This document shows positions 45,541-55,830 of a DNA stretch of 64,000 bases, piece after piece. Within the stretch, counting starts at the first letter, position 1. The number at the start of each line of letters is the position of its first letter. The translations under genes were made by a program, and so were the position numbers. Under the pieces are notes generated by a model. The model worked only from the letters and a program-made list of their open reading frames with translations. It had not been told where the DNA came from and made no database searches. Source of the stretch: Bostrychus sinensis (taxonomy: Eukaryota; Chordata; Actinopteri; Gobiiformes; Eleotridae); contig CM036243.1 of assembly GCA_020698575.1 (NCBI GenBank), positions 32,490,903 to 32,554,902 of the forward strand. Reading direction: 5' to 3'.

Positions 45541-46025
45541 CAGGGGTTCTCAAACATGGTTTAGTCCTGGTTTGGACCTGAATTTGATCTGGTTTAGTCT
45601 GGATTATGGCCGTTTTTTTGACCTGGTATAGTCCTGGTTTAGACCTGGTTCAGTCCTGAATTTGTTTTTGTTTAATCTGGGTTATGCCCAGTTTAGGACC
45701 TGATTTCAACCTGGTCCAGTCCTGAATTTAGTCTTTTTTAGTCTTAGTTAGGCCCACTTTTAGACTAGCTTTAACCTGGTTTAGTTCTAGACATGGCTTA
45801 GTCCTGGTTTAGACATGGTTTTGTTTTGAATTTGGTCTCGTTACGTCTGGGTTAGGTCCTCTTTTAGGCCAGGACCTTTTAGTCCTTGTTTAGACCTAGT
45901 TTTGTCCTGGATTTGATCTGGATTAAGTTGTGTTTTAGATTTGGTTTAAACCTAGTTTAGTCCTGGTTTAGACCCAGTTTAGACCTGTTTTAGCTCTGGT
46001 ACCATCCCTGTTTTGTCCTTATTAC
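45541..46025 (-). repeat. 11-bp minisatellite array 3 with hAT-like edge
   Basis: Array in the GGTTTAGTCCT orientation. It opens with CAGGGGTTCTCAAACATGGT, which looks like a hAT left terminus, directly joined to the first units. It ends at GGTACCATCCCTGTTTTGTC (45999), a junction repeated at 47171. Confidence 0.88.
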
Positions 46026-46274
46026 AGTTATGCATTTTTTTGTGTTAATCCCTTATGTGTCTCTTAGTTTAAACCCATATATTTTCTATAAATGGTGTAA
46101 AGCACAGAGTTATGAACAAAGCTCATGAGGGCACACTGATGTTGAGTTTGTGTTAACACTGCCACCTAGAGGCTCACACGCACAGGACATCCACCTCTTT
46201 ACCATAAACCTCATAAAGACCCATCATCAGTCGTTAGACTCAGTGTGGAGAGCTCTTATTTTACACCTTAAAGA
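46026..46274. other. Spacer between arrays
   Basis: Contains ATTACAGTTATGC..GTCTCTTAGTTTAAACCC, duplicated at 47205-47250, and GCCACCTAGAGGCTCACACG. No gene. Confidence 0.5.
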
Positions 46275-47190
46275 AACTGGTTTAGACCTGGTTTAGATTT
46301 GGTTTAGTCCTGGTGTAGTCATGGTTTAGTCCTGGTTTAGACATGGTTGAGGCCTGGTTTAGACTTGGTTTAGGCCTGGTTTAGGCCTGGTTTAGTCCTG
46401 GTTTAGGCCTGGTTTAGTCCTGGTTTAGGCCTGGTTTAGTCCTGGTTTAGTCCTGGTTTAGACCTGGCTTAGTCCTGATGTAGTCCTGGTTTAGACCTGG
46501 TTTAGTTCTGGTGTAGTCCTGGTTTAGACCTGGTTTAGTTCTGGTGTAGTCCTGGTTTAAGCCTAGTTTAGACTTGGTTTAGTCCTGGTTTAGTCCTGGT
46601 TTAGTTCTGGCATAGTCCTGGTTTAGTCCTGGTTTGACCTTGTTTAGTCCTGGTTTAGTCCTGGTTTAATCCTGGTGTAGTACTGGTTTAGACATGGTGT
46701 AGTCCTGGTGTAGTCCTGGTTTAGACCTGGTTTAGGCCTGGTTTAGGCCTGGTTTAGGCCTGGTTTAGGCCTGGTTTAGGCCTGGTTTGACCTGGTTTGA
46801 CCTGGTTTCACTCTGGTGTAGTCCTGGTTTAGTCCTGGTTTGACCTGGTTTAGTCTTGGTTTAGTCCTGGTGTAGTCCTGGTTTAGTCCTGGTTTGACAT
46901 GGTTTAGACCTGGTTTAGTCCTGGTTTTGACATGGTTTAGACCTGGTTTAGTCCTGGTTTTGACATGGTTTAGACCTGGTGTAGTCCTGGTTTAGACCTG
47001 GTTTAGTCCTGGTTTAGACCTGTTTCAGTCATGTATCTGTTCTGGATTTAGTCTTGTTTAGTCTGCGTTATGTCCTCTTGTAGCCTTTGTCCTGGTTTAG
47101 ACCTAGTTTAGTCCTGGATTTGACCTGGGTTAAGTCTTGTTTAGAACTGGTTTAGACTTGGTTTAGACCTGGTACCATCCTTGTTTTGTC
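46275..47190 (-). repeat. 11-bp minisatellite array 4
   Basis: GGTTTAGTCCT, GGTTTAGACCT, GGTTTAGGCCT and GGTGTAGTCCT units with local runs of one variant (for example GGTTTAGGCCT near 46735-46790). Ends at the same GGTACCATCCTTGTTTTGTC junction as array 3, 1172 bp downstream. Confidence 0.95.
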
Positions 47191-47290
47191 CTAATTATAG
47201 TTATGCTTTTTTTATGAATCCCTATTCTCTCTCTTGGTTTAAACCCAAACTATAAGAAATCCATGTCTCCTCCGCTCCTGTCCTATGATC

Positions 47291-47371
47291 CCGCAGCAGA
47301 CGTCCCGCAGCAGACGTCCCGCAGCAGACGTCCCGCAGCAGACGACCTGCAGCAGACGTCCCGCAGCAGAC
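47291..47371 (+). repeat. 14-bp GC-rich tandem repeat
   Basis: Six units of CCGCAGCAGACGTC with one GACCTGC variant. Each carries the palindrome GACGTC. The overlapping RLLRDVCCGTSAAG-type open frame is an artefact. Confidence 0.96.
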
Positions 47372-47640
47372 ACGGGATAGAGCCGTGATGGAGAGATCTG
47401 TGTTAATGAACGGGACTGGTGCAGACCTCGCGCTGCCTGCGTCTGTAATGACTCTGCTTAATTTCTCAGGGGAGAAGCTGTAATAAGTGATCATTGACAA
47501 AAGGATTTCTTTGGAGACGCATTATCCGCACTTGGACGCCCGTCTCAATCGTCCCTCGCGTTACGTCTGTCTCTGTCTCAGAACGACGGCTTCATGAACA
47601 AAAAAAAAAGTCGGGTCTAGACACTTAAATAGAAATATAT
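47372..47640. other. Conserved-element-like block between arrays
   Basis: Single-copy-looking DNA with CpGs (GGACGCCCGTCTCAATCGTC) and TCTGTAATGACTCTGCTTAA, sandwiched between minisatellite arrays. Candidate regulatory element. Confidence 0.3.
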
Positions 47641-47654
47641 TTGGAGAATCTGCA

Positions 47655-48595
47655 GTTTAGTCCTGGTTTAGTCTCGTTTAGTTTGGGTTAAGTCCAGTTT
47701 TACACTTGGTTAAAACCAGTCCTCTTTTAGGCCTGGTTTTGACCTGGTTTAGTCTGGGTTAAGTCCTGTTTTAGACCTGGTTATGACCTGGCTTTGCCCT
47801 GATTTTGACCTGGTTTAGTCCTTGTTTTGGCCTGGTTAAGTCCTGGTTAAGTTCTGGTTTTGTTTAGTCTGGGTTAAGTACTGTTTCAGATCTGGTTTAG
47901 ACCTGGTTTAATCTCTATTAAATCCTGTTTTAGGCCAGTTTTAGACCTGGTTTAGACCTGGATTTGGTCTTGTTTAGTCTGGGTTAAGTCTTGTCTTAGA
48001 GCTGGGTTTGACCTGGTTTACACCTGTTTGGTCTGTTTAAGTCCTGGTTTAATGATGGTTTTGCCCTGGTTTAGTCCTGGTTTTGCCATTGTTTTGTCCT
48101 GGTTCATTCCTGCTTTAGTCCTGGTTTAGACCTGGTTTAGTCCTCATTTTGCCATGGTTTTGCTCTGGATTTGGTCTTGTTCAGTCTAGGTTAAGTCCTG
48201 TTTCAGAGCTGGGTCTGGTTCAGGCCTGCTTTTGACCCGGTTTACACCTGTTTGGTCTCTTTAAGCCCTGGTTTAGTCCTGGTTTTGTCCCGGTTCAGTT
48301 CTGCTTTAGACCTGGTTTAGTGATGGTTTTGCCCAGGTTTAGTCCTGGTTTTCCCATGGTTTAGGCCTGGTTTTGCTCTGGATCTAGTCTTGTTTAGTCT
48401 GGGTTAAGTAATGTTTTAGACCTGTTTTTTTTTTTTTTGTTTTTTGTTTTTTTCTGGATTTAGTCTTTTTTAGTCTGGGTTAAAACCTGTTTTAGACCTG
48501 GTTATGGCCTGGTTTTGTTACAGTTTTTACCTGGTTCAGTCCTGGTTTTGACCTGTTTTAGACCTGACCGAGTTTAGTCCTGGTTTAGACCAACC
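47655..48595 (-). repeat. 11-bp minisatellite array 5, degenerate
   Basis: GGTTTAGTCCT-type units with many TTTTGCC and GGGTTAAGTCC variants, interrupted by a T-rich run at 48426-48452. More diverged than array 4. Confidence 0.9.
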
Positions 48596-48879
48596 AAACA
48601 ATGTATCCAGTCCAATCAAAAGCAGTAAACAAAACAACACAAATTCAAATGAGCTGTACTAAATATTATCAGCAGCATCCATGAAACTAGCAGCCATCTT
48701 TAATCTGCCCATGTTAAAGTATAGGCGCATAACTTTACCTGTTTTACCTGTTTTATATTTAATATGCAACAGCACTAAATGCACTCGCAGCAAACACACT
48801 CCTTTTCAAACTCTCCTTTTCCTTTTACGCACTTTTCTCAAAAAACGTCTTTAGGATTTAGATTTATGGCGTGCATTCA

Positions 48880-49110
48880 TACACTCACATGAATACTGGA
48901 GACGCTCTCCTCTTTCACGGCCACTCCAACAAGCGCCGGGCCTCAAAAGGGAAGTGGGGCGCGTTGCCGTGGCGACGCGGATGCTCGGTGAAATAAGCAT
49001 TGAGCGCGGTGAAAGTGGGCCGCGTTGGTTCAGATTAGCTGACGAGTCTCAAAGGAGCGCCGTGCTGAACATGAACTGGACCGACAGGAAACATATGAAG
49101 ACGACTGTGG
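48880..49110. promoter_or_regulatory. GC-rich patch with X-box-like palindrome
   Basis: CpG-bearing DNA with GTTGCCGTGGCGAC at 48963-48976, close to the RFX-family X-box palindrome GTTGCCATGGCAAC. The open frame starting at 48954 resembles nothing known. Could be a small promoter; no transcript evidence. Confidence 0.3.
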
Positions 49111-49185
49111 GAAAAGGTGATGTCATTTTAAAAGGTTTATTACCAATTCTCATTGTCATTAGCTAAAATTAATAACACTTTAGAA

Positions 49186-50104
49186 CAGTGTTTCTCAATC
49201 TGGGGGACAGGGACCTCTAGGGGTACACGAGCACACTGCAGGGGGAACATTTATAGGACCTTTATATATTTGGCTTTTAAAGATTAAAATAAACTTAAAT
49301 CAGGATAAACCCAGGACTATAGCGAGACAAGGGACACTAAGGAAGGACAAAACTGGGACTAAACCAGGTCTAAACCAGAGCTAAACTAAGACTAAACCAG
49401 AACTCAACCAGGATTAAACCAGGTCTAAACCTGGATTAAACCAGGTCTAAACCAGAGCTAAACTAAGACTAAACCAGAACTCAACCAGGAATAAACCAGG
49501 TCTAAACCAGGACTGAACCAGGTATAAACCAGAGCTAAACTAAGACTAAGCTAGGATTAAACCGTGCCTAAAACCAAACCAAAACTAAACCTAAATTAGC
49601 AGCACTAAACCAGGACTAAGCCAGGTTCAAACCAGGACTAAACCAGCAACAAACCAGGTCTTAACTAGAACTAAACTAGGTCTAAACAAAGCCAAACTAG
49701 GTCAAACCAAGTCTAAACCATGTAAAACCAGGACTAAGCAAACCTGGATTAAACTTAAACTAAAGCCATGTTCAAACCAGGACTAAACCAGCTACAAACC
49801 AGATCTTAACTAGAACTAAACTAGGTTTAAACCAAGCCTAAACTAGGTCAAACCAAGTCTAAACCAGGACTACGCAAACCGGGACTAATTTTAGACTAAA
49901 GCCGGGTCCAAACCAGGACTAAACCAGCCACAAACCAGGTCTTAACTAGCACTAAACTAGGTCTAAACCAAGCCTAAACCAGGTCAAACCAAGTCTAAAC
50001 GATGACTAAGCAAGCCGGGACTAAACTTAGACTAAAGCCGGGTCCAAACCAGGACTAAATCAGGTCCTGGAGGTACACAAAACCAGAAAGTTTGGGAACT
50101 ACTG
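49186..50104. mobile_element. hAT-type element carrying 11-bp array, exact TSD
   Basis: Terminal CAGTGTTTCTCAA and TTGGGAACTACTG are imperfect inverted repeats. Inside them GGACCTCTAGGGGTACAC pairs with GTCCTGGAGGTACACA. The exact 8-bp duplication CTTTAGAA flanks it (49178-49185, 50105-50112). Nearly the whole interior (49300-50080) is 11-bp minisatellite. No transposase. Confidence 0.92.
49300..50080 (+). repeat. 11-bp minisatellite array 6, 136-bp higher order
   Basis: CTAAACC-orientation units. CAAACCAGGACTAAAYCAG recurs at 49628, 49773, 49909 and 50045 (spacing 145, 136, 136 bp) with matching intervening variants such as AGGTCTTAACTAG, showing a higher-order unit near 136 bp. Confidence 0.95.
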
Positions 50105-50276
50105 CTTTAGAATAACTCACACTATTCAGCAAGGTTAAGGTTAGTAAACAGTTGATCTTTACAAAGCATTATTTCAACACCAATAAACACAACTGAGTTA
50201 TAAACATTGTTATTAACCTTTAATCAATGCAAAATTACAAACATCAGTGTTAATTCAGTATCTATAAAAGGTTTAT

Positions 50277-50450
50277 GGTAACACTTAAAAATAACACACC
50301 TATGACGTTGTAATAAAGCGTTAATAAATGTGTAATCACAATAACTTAATAAATATTAACGTTTATAACTCAATGGTGTTTATAAATGTTGAAGTTATGC
50401 TTTGTAAATAATCAATAATAATATGAATGCTTAATAGTGTGAGTGTTACC
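50277..50450. mobile_element. Family B MITE, exact TSD AGGTTTAT
   Basis: 174 bp with inverted ends GGTAACACTTA and AGTGTTACC, flanked by the exact 8-bp duplication AGGTTTAT (50269-50276, 50451-50458). Contains TATAACTCAATGGTGTTTAT and ATGCTTTGTAAATAATCAAT. The 8-bp TSD assigns family B to hAT-type elements. It lies inverted within an older family B copy. Confidence 0.92.
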
Positions 50451-50650
50451 AGGTTTATTTATTCATTTCTTGTTAATTACATATTTATTAAGGCTTAATA
50501 GTGAGCTGTTCTTTTTATCCTCATCATTTTATTGTGACTCACTTTGTATTATTTTACTACATTTATTACACATGTATTTTAAAATATGTTTCACCATGTC
50601 ATGTAAATAAATTAATATTAAGGTGCAAATAAAGAGAATATTGAAACTAT

Positions 50651-50707
50651 AGCCAGCCTCCCTGCGACCCACTTTTGGATCCTGACCCATCATTTGGGAA
50701 ACACTAG
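50651..50707 (-). mobile_element. hAT-like terminus fragment
   Basis: GCGACCCACTTTTGGATCCT then CATTTGGGAAACACTAG. On the minus strand this is the familiar 'GTGTTTCCCAAATG..GTGGGTCGC' fish hAT end. The other end is not found. Confidence 0.6.
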
Positions 50708-50770
50708 AGCAGCAAGTATCACCACAGACAATATTTTATTTATCAAGTACCATAAATTAGATGAAAAAAT

Positions 50771-51155
50771 AGGACTAATTCTTTACTAAACTAGTTCTAA
50801 ACCAGGTCTAAACCAAGACTTAACCAGATCTAAACCAAGACTTAACCAGATCTAATCCAAGACTAAACCAGATCTACACTAAGACTAAACCAGATCTACA
50901 CCAAGACTAAACCAGATCTAAATCAAGACTTAACCAGGACTAAACGAGGACAAAACCAAGACTAATCCAGGACTATACCAGGACTAAACCAGGTGTAAAT
51001 CAGATGTAAACTGTGAGAAAACCAATATTAATCAAGGTCAAACCCAAGGCAAAACAAAGGCTAATCCAGGACTAAACCAGGTCAAATCCAAGACTAGTCT
51101 CAGCTATAACATGACTAAAACAGAAATAAAACATTTTTCTACTAAACTAAACGTC
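50771..51155 (+). repeat. 11-bp minisatellite array 7
   Basis: Units ACCAAGACTTA, ACCAGATCTAA and ACCAGGACTAA; the AGATCTAA/AAGACTAA pair alternates at 50815-50930, giving a 22-bp sub-period. Confidence 0.92.
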
Positions 51156-51159
51156 TCAC

Positions 51160-51205
51160 CAGTGGTTCCCATACCACAGTTTGGGAACCTCCGCTCCAGA
51201 GATTA
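51160..51205. mobile_element. hAT-like end abutting array 7
   Basis: CAGTGGTTCCCATACCACAG then TTTGGGAACCTCCGCTC: an internal GGTTCCCA/TGGGAACC inverted repeat and a hAT-type terminal motif directly after the array, parallel to the arrangement at 50080-50104. Confidence 0.55.
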
Positions 51206-52065
51206 GTTTGAGATTTGCATTTTGTATTTTTATGTATGCAATGGACCATGGTTTGGAGGGTTCCACTGTTGTAACCCTCACAAGAAGCTAACAAGCTAAT
51301 CTCTACTACTACTTCTCTGTATCCGCTCCATTCTCCTCTCAGCCATCTTACTTTAATCAGTATCTTAATAATAATAATAATAATTTGTGACATATTTAAT
51401 CAGTGTAGCCCCACCCCTCTCCTACTTGCCCCTCGTCACTCCGGGGAAATCACCGCGTCTCAAATTTCGGCCGCTGTATTAAGTGGAAGGTTAAGATGAC
51501 GGACCTTCATTATATGTTAACACTCGATCATCGTTTATATTACAATGTGTGTGTAAGAAACCGAACATGAAGGCTATTCCCCAGGTAGAGAATTAACTCA
51601 TAATAGAAGTTAAAAATTACTCCCATAACTTCTAAAGACTAAATTAAACATCGACCGGACACTTAGCTCAGACTGCCCACGTCTGTAGTGAAATGGATTT
51701 GACACACTTCGAGATACAAACAGGTCGTTTAAAACAGCATCTATCTTAATGACAGCCGATAATAACAGAGGACAGGCTGTCAACTACAGAAGGAAACCTC
51801 TGTGCACTGATGTGTCTTTGTAGTATTCACACACTACACACATTTGGAAGTGTTTAAATCTCTGCCACTCTCTGTCATCACTGTGCTCTGCTTCAAAACG
51901 TTAACTATTCTCACCTGACAATCAATCTAACTTCTAAAGACTGTCTTTTATTATCCGACATCGCTGACATTTCCTATAGTGTATCTGCACTTTGTAACAA
52001 AAATGAAAAATTAAAAAGAAATTTACACACATATTTACTGTGGCAATCAATGCTTTTGTCACTTA
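51206..52065. other. Intergenic DNA
   Basis: Small (AAT)n at 51366-51384. ATAACTTCTAAAGACTAAAT at 51628 and TCTAACTTCTAAAGACTGTC at 51927 share ACTTCTAAAGACT. No gene. Confidence 0.3.
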
Positions 52066-52345
52066 AAGCAGAACTGTGGAATTGACTCCTTTATGATTCA
52101 TCGCTCCACTTTACTTTCGTTTTCCCCTCCGTGTATGCGTACAACTTTTTTTTTCCTCCCATTTGGCTGCTTTGCCATGACGAAAATCGCTTTCTCGCAA
52201 AACTTGAGACTTCTGCATTGCTGAGTAGGAGGTGCTCTCTGATGCAAGTATGTTTTTTTCACCCAGAGACTCGTCATTCGCCATGCAACAACAGATTTAA
52301 CCGTCAGAAACAGTTTATTTAAGGCAGAAAAAGTTACTGAGGTCC
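52066..52345 (+). mobile_element. Family A MITE, copy 3 (deleted)
   Basis: Preceded by TTA (52063-52065), starts AAGCAGAACTG. The interior CTTTACTTTCGTTTTCCCCT, ATGACGAAAATC and AACTTGAGACTTCTG matches copy 1. Ends AAAAAGTTACTGAGG without the terminal bases. Confidence 0.75.
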
Positions 52346-52668
52346 CGAGTAGTTGGTCATCACGTAGCTCCAATCATTCTCACAGCTGACTGATGCATTC
52401 ACGCACACACTCGGAGCAGTGTGCGGGGATCAGGCACACTGCAAACCGAGGAGACAGAAGCGAGCGGGGGTCAGGGGCGCTCACGTGCACACACAGGTGG
52501 AGGCAGAAACATGCACGCTGAGCTTTGCCCCATTTGAGGCGGTGTTAGTTCGAAAAAAGACAACAACTTAAAGCTACATGAAGCCATTGAGACACAGACT
52601 AGGCCACTGTTTATTGGTAAAGTTTAGTAATTAAAGCTAAAATGTGTAGCATGTTTAGCTAATGTAAG
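52346..52668. other. Intergenic DNA
   Basis: Mixed composition, some CpG around 52440-52490. No gene recognised. Confidence 0.3.
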
Positions 52669-52940
52669 GTAGACTTTATTGATCCCCGTAGGGAAATTTG
52701 TTCTCTGCATTTGACCCATCCCTCAAAGTAACTGGGGCGACCTGTCAGGAGCAGTGGGACCCCTCTCCAGATCTTGAGCCAGGATCCTGGTCAGGAGGAC
52801 CTGGCTGGAGGTTTTAGTTTATTTTGCATTTTTGAGGTTGATGGAGGAAACCCACCCAGACATGGGGAGAATATGCAAACTCAACACAGAAAGGCTATGC
52901 TAACACTAATGCTAACCACTAAGCCACTGTGCCGCTTTAT
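52669..52940 (-). repeat. LINE/SINE composite repeat, minus strand
   Basis: AGACTTTATTGATCCCCGTA then TCTGCATTTGACCCATCC, and at the far side GGAGGAAACCCACCCAGACA and GGGGAGAATATGCAAACTC, the complement of the SINE body (TTTGCATGTTCTCCCC). Confidence 0.7.
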
Positions 52941-53951
52941 TCAGATGCATTCTGACATATGAATATAGCTATTTGATAAAAGTGTGATTAATCGTGATTA
53001 ATTAATTACAAAGTCTCTTTTTTATCATATTACACCACAGTTAATATCATTAATGTTATCAGGTCATGCCTCTGCTTTTTAGATTAAGCTATACAGTATA
53101 AAGACTCATTTATTCTACATTAGATACTCATTCGGATACGGGCAGAGTGTTCTGTCGTACGTTGGTTCATTTTCCCAAAGCTTGCAGATACGCATGAATG
53201 GAGCAGTACATGCATTGACCATTGGGGGAACGCTAGAGAACACAGCTCAACACAGCAGAAGAAACGGCTGAACTTTTTAAGGAGTGACAAGAGCAAGTTA
53301 GTCATGGTTTATTCAAAGATTGAACAGATCCCTGCTATTTTCATCTCAACTCATCTCTTCTGGCTCGGTTTCAATAAATGTGGTGTGAAAACCTCCACCA
53401 GTGCCGCCATGTTTGTTTGCTTTCTTCCGTCTTGGTCAAATTTTTGACTGTCGCCGATCCCTCCCTGCTGGTTACTTAACATAACACACTATGACATAGA
53501 AAACGGTCACAAGTATAAATGCTGTGATGATAAAAACACTTGGAACGGACAGATCTTTTCATGTATGAGAGCCTTAATAGTGTTGATGTTATTCGTACTG
53601 TACCAGAATGACTCTGTTAGAGCTTAAATTACTAAAAAGAACCCCAGAAATGTTTGGCCCTGTTGGTTTCCTTCATCCCGTGGGCTGTCTGCAGTTCACA
53701 GAGCAGTAATGACAAGAGTGAACTGCCACCTCTCTTTCCAACTCAAGCTCTGCAAAAAGCTGCCATTTAACCCGGCGCTGGCTCTCATCATTAGGCCATG
53801 TTTTTCTGATCCTTTACGGCCGACTGAAGTGTCAAAGGGCCCTTCATTTTCGCCGTCTTGTTTCTTTTTCTATTGTCAGTGACGATACTTAACCTCACAA
53901 AGAGACAGGCGCTCCTTCTCTCGCTCTTCACCCTCTCCCTCCCGTTCGCAG
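52941..53951. other. Intergenic; conserved-like text 53640-53890
   Basis: No repeat signature after 53100. The block 53640-53890 is evenly composed and single-copy-looking. It leads into the pyrimidine tract of the exon-like segment at 53952. Confidence 0.3.
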
Positions 53952-54101
53952 ACGGACCAGAGCCGGATTGACCCTGACATTTTCCCCTCCTCTAATGCTC
54001 TACAAATGGGCTGCGGGGCAACCGGAGTCCTGTGTGGCTCCGCGGGGCAGCCATTACGAGGCAGAGGCCAGGGGCTGGACTTTGGCACTGCGGGTTTCTG
54101 A
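53952..54101 (+). other. Exon-like open segment after strong acceptor
   Basis: Preceded by a 40-nt pyrimidine tract ending TCCCTCCCGTTCGCAG (acceptor-like). The following frame is open for about 49 codons, starting TDQSRIDPDIFPSSNALQ, with GCGATGVLCG later, and stops at TGA near 54099. It could be a terminal coding exon; I recognise no family, and other frames are also partly open. Low confidence. Confidence 0.22.
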
Positions 54102-54179
54102 TGTAGCCGGCTTTCACTCGCGCACAGATATGAGAATACACAGAGTACTGGTGCTATTACGGAGCGGAGAGTGAGAGTT

Positions 54180-55085
54180 TTAGAGACGAAAACAGGACTA
54201 ATCCAGGAGTCATCCAGAGCTATAAACCAGGACTAAAGCACTGACTGAAACAGGATAAATCCAGCTCTAAACCAGGACTATACTAGACCTAACCAAGACT
54301 AAATCAAATCTAAAGTAGATCTAAAACAAGACTAATCAGGGACTATACCAGGAAAAAACAAGAACCAAACCAGGTCTAAACCATGACTAGCCCCAACTAA
54401 AGCAGGAAAAATTCAAGACTAATCCAGGTCTAAAGCAGGATTAAACCAGCTCTAAACCAAGACTAATCCAAGACTAATGTAACTATAAAAACAAGGACTA
54501 AAGCAGGTCTAAACTAAGACTAATCCAGGACTAAACCAGGTCAAAATCATGAATAACAGCAACTAAAGCAGGACTAAAATGGGACAAAACCAGGTCTAAT
54601 CCAGATCTAAACCAGGACTAAACCACAGCTAAAGGAGGACAAAACCAGAAAGATACAAGATCTTAAACAGCACTAAACCAGGACTGTCTCCATCTGAAGC
54701 AGGACTAAAACAGAACTAAATCAGGCAGAGTAAACCAGGTCTAAAAAAGAACTAATCCAAGATTAATCCAGGACTTGTCTCAACTAAAGCAGGACTAAAA
54801 CAGGACGAATTCTGGAATTATCCAGACCTAAACCCGGACAAAACTAGGACTAAATCAGATCTAAAACAGGACTTATCCAAAATTCTACCAGGACAAACAA
54901 GAAATAAAACTGTCCAAATTCAGGACTAAACCAGAAAGAAAGACTACCCCTATCTTAAGCAGAACGAAACCAGATCTAAGCCAGGACTGAACCAGATCTA
55001 AACCAAGACTAATCCAGGACTAAACCAGGTCAAAACCAGTACTAGCCCCAACTGAAGCCAGACTAAAAGAGGAATAAAACTGTCT
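54180..55085 (+). repeat. 11-bp minisatellite array 8
   Basis: Degenerate array with AGGACTAAACC, AAGACTAATCC, AGGTCTAAACC and CAACTAAAGC variants. The AATCC and AAAGC forms are frequent, making this the most diverged array. Confidence 0.93.
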
Positions 55086-55182
55086 CTAAATTAAACTGCA
55101 AATGAAACTCTAAAATTAAACTGTTGCTGTCTTTTGAACATAACTTAAAGAATAAAAAAACTTCAGCTAGCTTAGCATAGCT

Positions 55183-55490
55183 TTTTGTATGATGCCATTT
55201 TAGTACAAAATGAAAAATAGCTGTGAGGAATCAGTGGAAACAGAGCTGTACACAGTTTTTTGGGGGGGGATAAACAAATGAGCAGACTGACTATAGAGGG
55301 CTTTTTGATTAGTCAGTGCTTCCAGGACTGTAACCGAGCGTTTTGAGGCCTCAGAAACTAAAACTAATTACTAAAACAGGCATGAATGAAACAAAACACA
55401 ACTCCAGGTATGTTTTTGATGAGGGAACAACATTATAACACGGTAGAAAGCTCAGAAAAGGTGATTTTGCAGAATATATCTCCTTTAAAA
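55183..55490 (+). mobile_element. Family C MITE, right half
   Basis: TTTTTGTATGATGCCATTTT, AATCAGTGGAAACAGAGCTG, AACACAACTCCAGGTATGTT and TTTTGCAGAATATATCTCCT, parallel to the complement of 12533-12840 and to 44640-44720. The left half is missing. Confidence 0.72.
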
Positions 55491-55599
55491 ATCCATGCAT
55501 CTCCAAGTTTGGCCGCTGTGGTCCCAAAGCAGAGAGTTTAGATGTAGCTCTCCCTCAGTCCCGCACAGACAGCAAAAAACACGCTGTGGTCCAATTACG

Positions 55600-55830
55600 G
55601 AGCTGAGAGGTGAGAGGTGCAGGTAGAAGAGATGTGTTAATCATATCATTATGGGGACAGCGGGTTCCTTCACCCCATTATCCAGCGCGCCAGTCTCTCA
55701 GCCATTATGTTCAGTGGTTTATTCATTAGTTTTGCCCTTTCAGATTTGGTCTGCGTGCCCGAGTGTGCGCCGATTGTTGACTGTAAGCCTCCTTAATCCT
55801 TAAATAAAGCCTTTTTAATCTTAACTGCCT
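55600..55830. other. Conserved-element-like block
   Basis: Single-copy-looking with TATCATTATGGGGACAGCGG, CAGCCATTATGTTCAGTGG and TCCTTAATCCTTAAATAAAG. Candidate enhancer; unverified. Confidence 0.3.

Larger units (their letters stand above)
49171..50525. mobile_element. Family B MITE, host of two insertions
   Basis: The outer copy reads AATAACACTTTAGAA (49171-49185), resumes at 50105 as CTTTAGAATAACTCACACTA, continues to 50276, and resumes after 50450 with AGGTTTATTTATTC through CATATTTATTAAGGCTTAAT. Its order of motifs matches the uninterrupted copy at 37495-37755. Two younger elements are inserted in it (49186-50104 and 50277-50450). Confidence 0.8.

Noticed and set aside
47222..47500. 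Frame with RLLRDVCCGTSAAG repeats
   Set aside because: Translation of the 14-bp tandem repeat.
45541..48595. GGTTTAG units resembling the TTTAGGG plant-type telomere repeat
   Set aside because: Period is 11, not 7, and fish use TTAGGG; the likeness is limited to part of the unit.
49300..50080. Regular short repeats that could suggest a CRISPR array
   Set aside because: Period 11 bp with no unique spacers, no cas genes and a eukaryotic context.
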